Assembly (NCBI GenBank): GCA_905221605.1
Contig: CAJNDS010002098.1
Coordinates: 153,874-217,873 of the forward strand
Reading direction: 5' to 3'
DNA from: Symbiodinium natans
Taxonomy: Eukaryota; Sar; Dinophyceae; Suessiales; Symbiodiniaceae
Length of the DNA stretch: 64,000 nucleotides
Made by a program: the position numbers and the translations under genes
Notes under the pieces: model-generated
What the model saw: the letters and a program-made list of their open reading frames with translations, nothing else
Database searches by the model: none
Told to the model about the DNA's origin: nothing
Shown: in pieces, positions 24,101 to 38,400 of the stretch
Numbering within the stretch: position 1 is the first letter of the stretch
How the letters are laid out: each line of letters opens with the position of its first letter

Positions 24101-27100
24101 ATCCCCCCAAAACCCTTTTCGAATTGGTAAGACGCAGGAGACGCTCAAAGCTGCTAAAACCCTCTGAGATGAGGACAGGTGAGCTTCCTCAAACTGGGCT
24201 TTGGAGGCCCCTTGCCTCGGCGTGTCAAAAGAATCCACGCCCTGGCCCCCTACCACGTAAACTCATCCAACCCCGAATTGGGGCCGATGTGGCTTTAACG
24301 TCTAAGGACTTTATAGGGCTACAACAAGCGAAGAACTCATGAAGCCTTCTGAGCTCGGAATCAAACAGCTGAGGGGCCAGGGAAGTTCGGAGTTCTGGGC
24401 TGAAATGAAACGTTGGGGACGAAGTGTCTCAGGACCTTTTGGGGATTTAGGCATCTAGGCTTGGGAGCAAAAAAAACGGTACGCGAAACAGCACCATGCC
24501 AAGACACCCAAAACCATGCCAAGTTCAGCACCGGCCTAAACGCCGAATCTTCACGATCCCCAGGCCAGATCATGCTTAGATGTTGCGGAGAGAGAAGTCC
24601 AGGGAGAAGTCAGTTCAGGGCTCTACGTTCCACATCTCCGCCACACAGCCAAGGCACTGGACTAAGCGTTGAAAGGTACGCCGATCCTTCAGCACCTCCT
24701 CAATGTCGCTTGTGTCCCTGATTGAAGGCGGAGGCTCTTTCGCTCGGCGGGCTTAGGGCTTAGGGCTTAGGGTTTAGGGTTTAGGGGGTCTTGAACTGGT
24801 TTGGGGTTTAGGGCTTCAGGGCTTCAGGGCCTCAAGGATGCTGGGACAGATATCTTTGCATCAAGCGAGGGGCTTTGAGCTTCGGGGGGGGGGGGGGCTG
24901 GGGGGTGGGGGGGGGGGGGGGGGTGGGGGGGGGGGGCCTTGGGCCCTGTGGGGCCGTCTGGGGTTGAGGGCTGGATGCTTTTGCCGGGCGGTGAACAGTG
25001 CAGGCTCTACAAAAGATGAAAACGGCATCGAAGACTAAGCTGGCTAAGGTTGACCTGCAAGACTGGTCTTACCTTGCTCACCTTGTCAACTCGTTTTGGC
25101 TTAACCCGAAACACAGCCCAGGCTCGGCGTCATGTGGCGAATCGTCTTGTCGTGTCTAAAGTCGTAGCGGAACCTCGGGGCGAAACCCTACAGCCCTACA
25201 GTACATCTTTTGGACTTCTTATTGGGCTCAAGGTGTCGCAAGCCTCTATTTGCCTACTATGCCGTCAGCAGATCGGCCTAACAATCGAAACCCCTAAAAG
25301 CTCAATGGCGGAATGCTCCTAAGATCCGAAGAATGAGTCCCAGACCTCATAAAGAATATGGTGTCTTGGTCGGTGACACGCCGTTCCTGTACGGCAGCAC
25401 GCAGCCCACCTGGCAACAGGGGCTGAAGGTACTAGGATGGCCCTTAAAACCCTCTGAAGAATGTTCCTGAAGAGGATCCGCTTGAACCCAAGAAGGGAAA
25501 TTACAACATGCCCCAATGGGCCTACCCAGGTATTCAATTGTTTCGGTTTATCAAGTTCATAACGCATTGGGGCGTGGGGTCTGTTGCCTGAGGATGATCT
25601 GCAGAGCCTGCAAGCTTGTCTGGATTTTCGTCACGGCCCTCAGGCGCCTTCCAAATCGTCTGGGTGTCTTTTGACAATGTTTCGGATCTCTTTCCTCGGT
25701 AGCCCAGTAACCACAGTATAAACAAGGGTACCCTTCAAATTCTTGGGTTGGTTACTTTACAAGGGAACCTTGAACCAACAAAACGGGAAATGGCTACCAC
25801 TGGGTTTCCAAGCTTCAGAGCAATGCCCGCATCGATGGCTTCGGTGAGGCTGGCCAGCTTGGAGGTCACGCCTGGGCTCTCAGGTCGACTTGGTCAGCTC
25901 TGAAACATCTGGCTTTTGTTTGAGGTGCCCAAAGATTAGTGGCCGCCTTATAGCGGTAACCCCAAACCACTGTTTGCTGAAGAACCTCCCCCCCCCCCCC
26001 CAAAAAAAAAAAAAGTCACAAAGAACATGACCTCATACAATCTCTAAACCCTAAACACCATGAAATGGAGAAGTGCTCAGTTCAGGCTTGAAAGTTCAAG
26101 GGCTCCAGGCTTACAGTCGTGCAGTCCTGTGTCAAAAGTTCTCGGAACGCCTTGTGGTTTAGGGTTTAGGGTAGAGGGTCTGGGGTTTAGGATGGCGTCC
26201 GAGGGCGTGAACCCTGATTGCAACAAGGCCATCAAGCACGGAACCCTTGTAGCTAGCATCTGCAGATGGGTACTTCGGGACCCTAAACGGCTTACTCCAT
26301 GAGTCTCTTACCGACCTACAGCCGAGTTGCTTATGCCGCTCATTGAGATTTTCGCCATGTATGTGTTGCCATGACGGCAAATACCTGCTGCAGTGGAGAG
26401 TCGACATTTTGTTTGTCGTGTTAGGGTTGAGGCATCCGTCTGAACTGCGGGAATAGCTTCGGAGAAAGCCTCTCAGAGAACCCCTCACCCTGGAGTAGCC
26501 TTTCGATTCATGTCTGTCCTAGCTCAGTGATGCAGGAGTTTGTTTCCTTTAAGCTCTGGTGCCTAATTCCGAGCTTCTCCTACATTCTCCTACATCCGTA
26601 AGCCTCCAAGACTGAAAACCCGAAACCTGGCATCAATCCTAAAGCTGAAATCCTGAAGCCTCTTTGGCGCTCAACTCCAAACTGCAGTCAACCCCCGCCA
26701 CCCAAATTCGCTAGCAAAACCAAGAGCCTTGGCTTGCGCTTTCATCCCTAAGGAAGGCCTGGAACTCCCTGCCTGCTGTGCTGCGGCGGGAGCTTGCCCC
26801 GGAACTCCTGGCAAGGTTTTTTGGGATCCAGGGTCTAGGGTTTAGGGAGTAGATGCTTTGAAACGTGCTGAGGGGTCTCATCCGCGTTTTTTCGCTTGGA
26901 AGCTCAGGCTCCGAGCGTAAGTTCAGGGATAAGCTCGAGAGGCTCAAGAGCGCCCAGCGGACGACATCCCGGTACACCAAGAAGTCGAATACGTGCTTGA
27001 CAGTGGAACGGACAGTGCAAAATTGCAGCACATTTGTAGCGCATAGGCTTTGGCTTGGTCGACTGGGATGAATTAGGTTTTTGCGTAGGGCGGGGGGGTT

Positions 27101-30100
27101 GAGTTGACCTCACTTTTCACAAAAAGGCTCTATAAGCCTGAGCCCAGCACCACTACATGGCAGTGGGGAGAGGCAACGCACACCCACGAAGCCATACCGA
27201 CGAAAGGGGGGAACCTAAAAGTCAATAGCTTTCAACATATGCGGGCCCAAACACAATGCTTTGAGGTCAGGCGCAACTTTGGCCACCCTACTTACATACC
27301 CTGTAAGCTTAAGCCGAATCCACGCCACACGGAGGTCTAAACCAGGGTACGAGAGGCGTAAGCTAAACACCACTGCAGTGAACACCACATTCTGCGTGGC
27401 GTCGATTGGGCTGGGCTTGGGGCTTCTTTCTCTCTTTGTTTCGTTGAGTGGTCTACATCCTGAAAGCCCAGAACACACACTGAAACCAACTAAGCAGAAA
27501 CAGCCTGATTGCAGCTCCCAAGAGCTTCTCCTCGGCAAGAATGCGCTGCTCTTGCTGTGTGAGGCCGAGGAAATTCTGCAGCCTGGTCGGGCTTGGCGTT
27601 TAGGGTTAACAAGTGAAATACACCGTGCGTAATCAAGCAAACTAGCCTATCGGTTTCACCTCAAACTGACCCCCAAAATATTCTGCCAAAGCACGTCTTC
27701 AGATTTTCATCTGTCAGCTTGTCTAGCAGATAGGGCCAATGCTTTGGAGCGGTTCCTTGGATAGAAGACGGTTGCGTGGGTTCAGGGCTCAGACTACACT
27801 GATTCGAGACCTTTCGAACTGCGGCGGAAAAGCAGCTTTCAGCCATTCACAAGGGGTGAATTGAATCGAGAGGATACCTCGACTCTTGGTTTTTCGGCTT
27901 TGTGGGCACCTGGAGCGGAATCCGAATCCGACTGATAAAGCAGGGCCGACTTGTCAGCAGTAGTCTTTGGACATGAGGTTGCAATTGTCCGGAGCTTTAG
28001 GTCTTAGGGTAGTCACCCTGTATGTACCCCTTATACCCCATAAAAGCTAAGGGCCCATACCTCAGAACCCTTTCAAGGAGTTTAGGGACCAGATTAAGGG
28101 CCCATGAAACTACCCTCAGATAGGGCCTGACGAAGTGCTCCGATGCGAGGTGAGAAAAATGGCATGTTGCAGTATCTTGATGCCCTAAAGCCAACCGGCT
28201 GTTGGAAAACGCAAACTGGAATGTTCACCTCGCAGTGTCTTTCTAGAGGTTTCGGGCGTTCAGGCCCCGTTGGACTCGGGATCTCATTATTTTCGGAGTG
28301 CATCAGTTTTGCACATGCTTTCCCGCTCTTGCGCGCGAAACCAATGGCGAAGCTAGAAGAACACCCAAACCGTTGCCCAAACCTTTACACAACAGTGGTT
28401 TGCTCAAGCCTTGCGACGCCATGCCCGAACCACTTCAGAATCCAGGAGACTTTGTGGTTTTGTGAATTCAACGATCCACACGGCCGCATATCACGAACCC
28501 ACCCCTCAAGAATGCTCCCTGAAGGCCTGCAGCTTGAGTTCCTTCGCCCTCGAACATCGAAAATTCGGCAAGTCCTGAGACCCAGGCCAAGGCAGCTTCA
28601 GGGGTGGAAATTAGGGGGTGGAAATTAGGACTGCCCAGGCACCCATCAGCGCATCCCGCAGCATCACGGGCGAGGTGGCAGTGGGCTGCACAACGGGACC
28701 AGAATCCGTTAGACCATTGCCTGCGCGAGCTCAGCAACTTAAGGATATTTCCGATAAGGAGGCTCAAGAGCTTAGGTTACCTATGGCTGGAGTTCGGTGT
28801 AAGTCGGGTGCTAGGTCTTTCCTGAACGTGAACTGGGCTGGGCTGACTCTCAGAAACCTGAAGCGCAAAGACCATCTCGGAACTGCAAGGACTGTTTTCA
28901 GAGTGATACTTCCTCGAAATTTTGAAAAAGCTGGCTCGAGGGTGTGCTGACAACTGTCAAACACAGCCTTCGAGCCTGAAGCGAGGATTCAAGTTCACGG
29001 ATTGATTGTGAGACGTGGTTTCGAGCAGCTTCTCGGCTTCGGGCAGCTTCAGTGATGCAAGTCAGGCGCGTCAGCTCCATCTTTGGGACAACGTCATCCG
29101 CGCGGCCGGCCCATGTCATCACGCGCGTCCGCACCCCCACACACCTGAAGTCCCAAAATGTGAGCGATGTGAAGGCCGCTCTCAGGATTTGTTAGGGCGT
29201 GAGGCAAAAGATATATTTTATTGCATGCACGCCCAGTTATTCCATTAATGATTTTGTTCAGCATTCTTGTCTTCGTTCCCGCGCGAATAAACGAAGAAGA
29301 ATACCATTAGGGCACCCGTGATAAGAAAACCACGTAAAATATAATATCGGAGGTGCGCAAAGGAAGTCAACTAATTAGAACTTCCAGGATTTGTAGTTAC
29401 AACTACGAACCCGTGAATATAATGATACTAGTACAGGGACACATAAGAAAGATCTTTGTGTCTTCGTATTCGTGCCCCTATGCGCATACTAAATGATTAT
29501 AAATTGCGCAGAATGAAAAGAAGAGTGCACGCGCGACAATAATTAAATTGGTGCAAAACGAGAAAAGAAAAAGAGCGCCCAATTTTCGTCGTTCAAAGTA
29601 GATTTATTTCGCGTGTCATTCATATTGTTCGTTCCTTGACAGGGAGATGCAGGCGCTTGAGCCAAGGGATACCCCGCATGCCATGCGAGAGCAGGCAAGC
29701 TATGGGCCATGGAGCAATCATCGTCATCTCTTGGGATGCTCCCCTCTCATCCCTTCCCCCTACTACGCAACCCCACCCTAATGTTGAAAAAAACTTCCCC
29801 GGACCGGCCCGGACACTCTCGGCACCCAGCCCAATACTAAACCTGTTTGAGAATTGGGGGGGGGGGGGGTTGAGGGCCTCTGCCCTTGAGTTGAGCCATT
29901 GGGGTTTCGGCGTAAGGCCCAGAGGGTTTCAGGGTTTAACCCGAACTAAACCCGAACCCCTATACTCCCTCCTTCTCCCCCCATTTCAACTCCAGTCGCT
30001 CAGCTCCAGCCGTGCTTTGCCTCTCTCGCTTTTTGGGCTTCCCATTTCAGGCTTTGGGGCTTAGGTCCCCCTAATTTTAAATATTTTTTTGGCCGACGCG

Positions 30101-33100
30101 AATTTTAGAATTACGGGGGGAGGGGGGGTTTTAGCATTAGGGGGGAAGGGATTATACTAACAGTCCTTAATGGGGATTATAGTACCCTCCTGTTATAATC
30201 CCGATTTAAGGACTGCTAGTAGAAGGGGGAACATGCCAAGTCATCTCTGGCAAGACAAAGCATGTGTGCCTACTTGCCCATCGCGGCTCCGCGATGTCCG
30301 CAGCTCCCGGTCGTAGGCTTTCCTCTCCGCCTGGAAAGGAATGTTCTTCACCAGTTCAGTTCAACATTTTCATAATAGTTTCAGAAAGGTCACTGAGAGC
30401 TTTAGGGTCATGAGGGTTTGTTCTTCAGGTTGGACTCACAGTTCGGGGTTCAACAAGGTTCAGGCCCTTTGCAGAAACGTGTGCGAGCCGCCGCTGGGCA
30501 TGTGATCCGAGTGAGCTATGCACTTAGGAGCACTCTTGAACCCCCGTTGACGTTGTTTGAAGCACAGGACAACAGGGTTCAGGCTAGGGCATGTCGCAGT
30601 CTCCATTTCGAGCATCTGGGGCTGCAGTGTCTTCGGTCATACTGTTTGGGGGTAGCAGAGCTGTAGCCAAAGCAAGACGCTATGCATTTCAACAAGAACC
30701 CTCGAGGTACAAATGGGGGGTCTGCGCACGCTGCTCACAGCTTAGGCTTAAACTTTTGCAAGCCAAGAGCCTCGTCTTGAAGCACGTCGAAGGCTGCTTG
30801 CAGGGAGCAGAAAGCCTTACCAAAAGTCCATGTAGTGCGTGCGTCAAAGGTGGAGTCTTGTGTGATAAACGCCAAGCTGCAAATTACAGCATGTCGATGG
30901 CTAGACTGCTTCGTGGGGTTCCCCCCCTTTTCAGAATGAACAGAACCAGAAGTCATCATAGGAGGATCCCAAAGGGAGCAGAAGGGACCAGGCGAGAGGG
31001 CTCCAGGTCCAGGCTTAGCAAAGAAAACCCATGCAAACACGCAGCAAGGAAGCACAAAATCACGCGACACCCGCTTCTGACAATGATGCGGGATCAGTAC
31101 ACCTGCGGATCGACATTGAACTGGGGAAATGTTCTGTGCAACTTCTGTCAGATAAAAAACCGAAACCCAAACTCTTGAATCCCCAAGCTCCTGAACCCCG
31201 TCGCCGAAACCCCAAAGTGAACAGTTTTGAGTTGCCAGAACTCCAAACAAAACTCGCAAGCCAATAATACAGCTATAGCACAGCCACAACCCACTGCGAT
31301 CTTTGCAAGCTTCGAAACTTTGTGGTTGCCACCCTTGTCCGGATGCATCGAGATCGCCAGTGAACGGTATGCTCGCTTCACCTCCAAGCGGCTGGAAGCC
31401 GTTTCGCATCCGGTTTAGGGGCTTAGGGTTAGGGTTTGGGGGTTCAGAAGTTAAGCATGTCCACGACGAAATGCTGGATGGGCTTCATAGTTTGCAAGGT
31501 TTGCCGTCGCCGGTCGCCAGCTTTGATTGTTGCAGCAACTGTTTTGCGGTCTCAGACCTTCAGAGCAATTGGACGCCTTACAACCCGATACCTGTAGAAC
31601 TGGAGGTCTGGGGTTGCTTCCAGTCTGCAGAGTTGACATATATAGTCCTCCAACCGCTCAATCCGACGTCAGCTCTACGAACAAACTCTTCAAAGGTGCT
31701 TGGGGTTTAGGGTTTTTGGTTTAGGGTCTTCCCTGCCTGCTCCAGCGTCGCTTCCCTGTCGATCTTCAGCATGTCGTAGCAACAGTGCGCCGCCCGAGGA
31801 TCCTGTTTGTGGCTTCCTACGTAAGGTGCAGGCAGCGGAGGCTTTTTCAGTTTGGGGTGCAGGGCTTGCCCTCGAAGGGAATTACAGGATATCAAGGGAG
31901 GCACACCGGAACCTTCATGTTTTAGGCAGACCAGAACCTTCATGTTTGGGTGCGGCTTCAGAAGCTGGGGGTTTGAGGGAGGAGAATTGGTTGAGGAATC
32001 CTGAAGCCCTCAATTTCCGGACAGATTTTAGAGCTTTCAAGTAAGGGGAGCAAGAAGAGCAAATTTCATGAATTCACTTCCCAAAATCTCCATTTGAGAT
32101 GTAACTTGTAAGCCTTCCTGCGCGAAATTTTCCTGAAAGCTTCAATCGCTAGCAAACCTGACCCCACTGAGTTATAGGGTCGCGCAGCACACTTGTCAGC
32201 CCAAGCCACTGCTGGAATCACCTGGGCAGGGGCAACTGTTTGCGTGAGGTCAAGAATCTGGTCCCATGGGCTTAAAGCTTGGTTCAGCGGCGGTGGTTCG
32301 CAAGACGGCTTCGCCAAAGTGTCTGCCAGCTAGTTTGGGAAATAACAAAAAATGCCCTCCCTTTTGCAATCTCAGCCTGACAAAGCCCTCCAAAACGATC
32401 GCATCCATTTGCGTATGTAGTGCTAACTTCGGGTTTAGGAAGGCGGTGCGATCTTTGACTGCGAAGAGGCACCAGTCACCTGAAACTACTGTAAACGCCT
32501 GAACTTGGGATTTCAAGATTGGATGAAGAGATGCTCAGTTCTATGAGATGTTCCAGGGGTCCGGGTTTGTTTTGTACAAATCTTCGGGACTTTGGCCGCC
32601 CTCCCTCCCTTTTTAAGGGCGGAATGCTGCGGTAACGTTTAAAGCTTTCGAGTTTGCCTTGCGATGCCCTGCCTTGTTGGCAACATCCAGTGGCTCGGTC
32701 TTGCTCCCCCCAGGGCCTGTCAGACTGCTTCTTTTTGAGTCTTTCCCATGGGTTTAGGGTTTAGGGTTTTAGGGTTTAGGGTTCAGTGCCCTTGAAAAAA
32801 TCTAAACCCAACCTTCTTTGAAATCCTGCACCCGACGATGCACGATGCCATCCCGCCCTCAGCCAGAGCCTGCGGCGTTTTCCGCTTCCTGCTTTGCCGC
32901 CGGTGGCCTAAGGAATCACGCTCAAAGCTGAGATCCTTGATTAACATATTTAAGGTGCTTACAACGTGGTAGATGTCAACCATCTTTGCACAACTGAAAA
33001 ACCAAGGAAGTTGCATGTTCTTCAATGTAGAACTTGCTGAACTTTAAACTGTGACCTGATATAACCGGATATGAAGACTTAACAGATGGTTGATGTTAAA

Positions 33101-34720
33101 TGGCGAGCACCAAAAAACAGTTCTTGAAACTGCTCAACAGCGGTTCAAGCTTGTTCAAAATGCGTGCCTTCTCCGACTTCAACCCGGAGATCCGCCACGA
33201 AATGCTCTAGATAGGTGTGGCTCGCTTTTTGTTTGCCAAGGTGTGGCCGGGCCTCTGTAGAAGGTTTGTTAGTTTTTGCTTGTGTACGTCTCCGGCCTGT
33301 AGAATTTTTCCTAGCGGTGCACCTTTGCACTGTCACCTTCCGACCCTCGTGTCTCTGCAGAATACAGCGGTCATGGCGGTTTGGATGACGGTCCGCATGC
33401 CGGTCTTTAAGTGACTAAACCGATCAACCCTTATCCTAGACGCCCCCACCACAAAGGGGCTCCACAAGGGGGATATCTATATATGTATATATTATTTATG
33501 TACTTATTTGTAGATGTTTATAGATTTATATAGTACTGTATAGATCTGCAGAACCTGCGATGCGCGGCCAGCGGACCCTGAATGTTGCACCATGAACATG
33601 CTCTCAGAGGCGCTCAAAAAAGCTCTAAATCTTGCAACCTAAACGCTGCATAAGGAGCCTCTTGGCCAAAGCCCACAAAATCCCTTCCGTTGAAATGATT
33701 TGGTGAATGTCCCTGAAATATGGTCCTTTTTGGGGTCCCTATTGTAAGGTGGCCCCTCTTATTTAGGGTACCCAACGAGGACCCTTATTTTGAGAACTGA
33801 CCATGGGGGTACGCACGCTTCCCTCCCCCCCCCCCCTCCAGGGAACAGCCTTTATTCGGGAGCCCTGTAATGTCCGAACAACGGGCCGGGGATTTTTCCC
33901 TTATTTTTTTTCAGTTTTTTTTTTGTTTTTTGTTTTTCCGTTTTCTCGTCGGGAACCTCCTGGCTTCCCCCCTCTGTCGAGGGGGCGCGAAGAATGCGAA
34001 CCCTAATTCCGGCGCTCAGAGTTTTAGGAGCGTTTTGGGGGGCTTTAGGGGTTTTAGGGTGTTCCGTACGGGCCTTGCAGATTTAAGGGCTCGCAGGGCC
34101 CGAAAGCCTCTCAGGGCTCTAAGAGCTCTGAGGACTCTAATGGCTTCAGGGGTTAGCTGTAAGGGCTCTAGGGACGCGGAGCCCCCCAATTGCGAACACC
34201 CATTTGCAAACACAATGCTCGCATCATGTGCTTGAACAAGACTGCACGGCTTACAATGGGTGGCAGCCCAGTGGCAGCCTGAAAAAAACCGGGCGGTTGG
34301 GGGGGGCAAGCAGGGGGTCGGGGGGGGGGGGCAGCCCCCGTGCTTGCCTCCTTGCATGCCCGCTTGCTTGCTTGCTTGCTGTCTTGCTTGCTGTCTTGCT
34401 TGCTTGCTTGCTTGCCTGCCTGCTTGCCTCCTTGCCTGCTTGCTTGCTTGCTTGCTGTCTTGCTTGCTTGCTTGCTTGCTTGCCTGCCTGCTTGCCTCCT
34501 TGCCTGCTTGCTTGCTTGCCTGCTTGCTTGCTTGCTTGTTGTCGTGCTTGCTTGCTTGCTTGCTTGCCTGCCTGCTTGCCTCCTTGCCTGCTTGCTTGCT
34601 TGCTTGTTGTCGTGCTTGCTTGCTTGCTTGCTTGCTTGCTGTCTTGCTTGCTGTCTTGCTTGCTTGCTTGCTTGCCTGCCTGCTTGCCTCCTTGCCTGCT
34701 TGCTTGCTTGCTTGTTGTCG

Positions 34721-34752
<32 letters not shown>

Positions 34753-34830
34753 GTCTTGCTTGCTGTCTTGCTTGCTTGCTTGCTTGCCTGCCTGCTTGCC
34801 TCCTTGCCTGCTTGCTTGCTTGCTTGCTGT

Positions 34831-34867
<37 letters not shown>

Positions 34868-35108
34868 CTGCCTGCTTGCCTCCTTGCCTGCTTGCTTGCT
34901 TGCCCGCTTGCTTGCTTGCTTGTTGTCGTGCTTGCTTGCTTGCTTGCTTGCTTGCCTGCCTGCTTGCCTCCTTGCCTGCTTGCTTGCTTGCTTGTTGTCG
35001 TGCTTGCTTGCTTGCTTGCTTGCTTGCTGTCTTGCTTGCTGTCTTGCTTGCTTGCTTGCTTGCCTGCCTGCTTGCCTCCTTGCCTGCTTGCTTGCTTGCT
35101 TGTTGTCG

Positions 35109-35140
<32 letters not shown>

Positions 35141-35218
35141 GTCTTGCTTGCTGTCTTGCTTGCTTGCTTGCTTGCCTGCCTGCTTGCCTCCTTGCCTGCT
35201 TGCTTGCTTGCTTGCTGT

Positions 35219-35255
<37 letters not shown>

Positions 35256-35384
35256 CTGCCTGCTTGCCTCCTTGCCTGCTTGCTTGCTTGCCTGCTTGCT
35301 TGCTTGCTTGTTGTCGTGCTTGCTTGCTTGCTTGCTTGCCTGCCTGCTTGCCTCCTTGCCTGCTTGCTTGCTTGCTTGTTGTCG

Positions 35385-35419
<35 letters not shown>

Positions 35420-38400
35420 CTGCCTGCTTGCCTCCTTGCCTGCTTGCTTGCTTGCCTGCTTGCTTGCTCGGTTGCTTGCCTGCCTGCTTGCCTCCTTGCC
35501 TGCTTGCTTGCTTGCTTGCCTGCTTGCATACTTGCCTGCTGGCTTGCTTGCGTGGCTACAGGCCACAGGGCCGGAAAAGCTTGCTTGCTTGCTTGCCAGG
35601 CCAGAGAGCCGGAAACCAAAATAAGGAAAAAACAGGAAAAAAAAACAAGCAAAAAACACCGCCACCTCCGAACTCCTGGGGCTCTCGACGGAGCGGACTG
35701 CTCGCGGCTCTCCTGACACTTCCACCAATGAGATTGAGACACAGCTTGTTGCAGTTCACAAACTACGGGGGCTTTGGGCCCATCAATCCAAAAACGCAGT
35801 CCCAAAACCCCAAGCCCCAAAGCCCAATGCCCTGAACCTCCCCAGTCCGCAGGACCTGTGATGGATCGTCGTTGCAAGGAGGCAAGAGCCTGAGCTGAAC
35901 AAAGATTTTGCAAACCCGGCCCAGGCCCCTTAAGGCGGCTACTCCATCACCCTCTTAGGGTTGAGGGGAAATAGGGTTTAGGGCTGGGGTTAAGGGTTAC
36001 TCCTCATAGGCCTGTGATTCCACAAGCATTTGGGTCAACACTTGACGTGGCGACTCTTCTCAGCCGTCCCAAAATCCAGACACCAAGGGGCGCTGCGAGG
36101 CTTTTGGCCTTGGCTTTGGGCCGGCCTCAGGCATGTTTCGAAGGAGAAGGGCCGAGGATCTAGGAGGTCTAGAGGGTGGGTTTATAGGGTTTATAGGGCT
36201 TACAGGGCTTACGGCACGATATCTACAGAAAAGCGACACCGCAAGTGGCAACACCGGACTCAAGTCCGTGGTCTATTGAGCTCAGAAAAAACATTTGAAA
36301 ACAACGGCAAGTATGGTAAATTTCAGGGGTCTGCAGGCTTCAAATCCAAGCCTTAAGAAAATCCCACACTTGTTTCACAGACACCGAGGGTTTGCATCGA
36401 ACGATGACGGCCTGCAATGTAAACACCGAGAGACCCAAAGCTGGAAACCCTAAGCTTTGATTTCTAAACCCTAAACCCAAAACCCCTAAACCCCTAAACC
36501 CTCGACCTAAATGATACCGCCTTCAGACCTCACACTGACGGAACTTCGGTCCGGCGGCTCTTCGCAGCCGTGGGGGGCTTGGAAGCACCCTTCGCCTGCC
36601 AAAGCCAGGGATTTTGAAGGGCAGGAGGGTTCAGGGTTTAGGGTTTAGCCTTACATTTCGATCGCGGTTCATGGGCGGCTTTAAAAGCCTGCTCCCAAAA
36701 AACACACACTAACCCTTAAAAACTCCAAAATCATTAGCCCTAAACCCTGAACAACCCTAAATAATCCCCAAACCCTAAGCAACCCTAACCCCAAACCTAA
36801 ACCCAAACTTTTGCTCCCAGAGCCGACAGTGCCCCAAACGCTACGAGCACATCTCCCTCGAATGCGAGTCCTCAAACACCGAAGCGCCTACGAGCAACAC
36901 CTCTAAAGAGGGTTGGTGGTTTAGGGGTGGGGTAAGGGGTTGAAGGGGCAGGGCACCACATTACACCCTCAGCCAAAAACAATAATCCAGACTCTCGAGA
37001 ACCCTAAACCCGAAACCCTAAGCCCTAAACCCGAAACCCTGAACCCTCTCCCAGGGCCGGGAAACGGAGCTGACCTCGCGCTAGGCGGCACGTTCCCTTC
37101 GCCAGTGCGATTTATTCGGATCCTATCGGCTTGAGGGTGGTTGGGGTTTAAGGGTTTTGGGGCGCTGTTGGTGTTCTTAGGGTTTGGGGCGTGCTTAGAC
37201 AGCCCTAGTAAGTGTCCTCGCCCACCCGACAGGATTTTCATCAGCGTCGCGCCCTCTTCGACCGATTCACATGAACATGCTGGCCACCGCACTCTGTGCT
37301 TGTGGCGAGGATAGCTCTGATCTTGAAAACATTTCTCAAGCCCACATCCTCAATGCTCTTGCATGCTGGGAGGTCGTGGATGATGAGTTTGAAGTGCAAC
37401 TCAGCATGCCGTCGTTTGTAAGCCTCCTTGAGGCAGTGAAGGCGTCTATTCCCAAAGACAACATATACACGGCCTTGGAAACGGACCGCTACCAACGCTG
37501 GCACAGACTCGACCCATTCAGGTCCATCAACAAGCTCCTGAATCGTCGCGTCCAAAGGCTGCTTGCCATGTTCACCATGCAGAAACGCGGCGCTGATTTT
37601 GTCGTGACCGAAGCGAATATCCTCCCCAGCGCTCATCCAATGCATCTGCTGGTAGTACTTGTTCTCGACCCACCTCTGCTGCCACTCAACGCCCCAACGT
37701 GATGGGTCCAGATCTTTCAGGTGACGCTTCCAATCATCACCTTCTAGAATAGCGACCAGCATGCTTTTTTGCAGTTGCGTGAAGCTTTCTTTGCCCGGGT
37801 CTTGGGGTGACTTGGGCTGGTTCTCCTTGCAAACACCTGCGAAGCGAAGAAGGGCCCTGCTACAGAATTTCGCGTACGCTTGCAAGACCCGTGAAGCATA
37901 GCCTCCTGCTACACAGAACCCTACAATCCCTTTAAAGGGCCCCTTTAGAAAGGCTTAAAACCCTAAAACCCTAAAACCCCAAAACCCTAAAACCCTAAAA
38001 CCCTAAAACCCTAAAACCCTAAAACCCTAAAACCCTAAAACCCTAAAACCCTAAAACCCTAAAACCCTAAAACCCTAAAACCCTAAAACCCTAAAACCCT
38101 AAAACCCTAAAACCCTAAAACCCTAAAACCCTAAAACCCTAAAACCCTAAAACCCTAAAACCCTAAAACCCTAAAACCCTAAAACCCTAAAACCCTAAAA
38201 CCCTAAAACCCTAAAACCCTAAACCCAAACTGTGCCTGCAATCGCCTCATCGAAATCCAGCAGCAGCTCAGGCGCGGTTCTGCGGCGCAGCTGGTCCACC
38301 TCCGGGCACGTCGTGCGCGTTCTCAGCCACCGCCGAAAGCTGGCCGCCAAGCGTTCCGAAAGCTTCCACGCCTTAGAGACCCCTAAGCCCTAAGCCCTAC

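Larger units (their letters stand above)
23120..30140. other. Intronic DNA, scattered telomere-type units and unassigned exon-like pieces
   Basis: Telomere-type units at 23770-23795, 23883-23910, 24750-24785 and 26160-26175. Exon-like pieces with splice-like edges: a passage at 25305-25424 open on both strands (plus strand reads [14 protein letters not shown]), plus strand 28628-28772 ([15 protein letters not shown]) and minus strand near 28960-29090 ([13 protein letters not shown]). I recognise none of these families. G-runs at 24884-24935. Confidence 0.4.

Noticed and set aside
34168..35913. Open frames of 454-581 codons on both strands
   Set aside because: They exist because TTGC tandem repeats contain no stop codon; composition is pure repeat.
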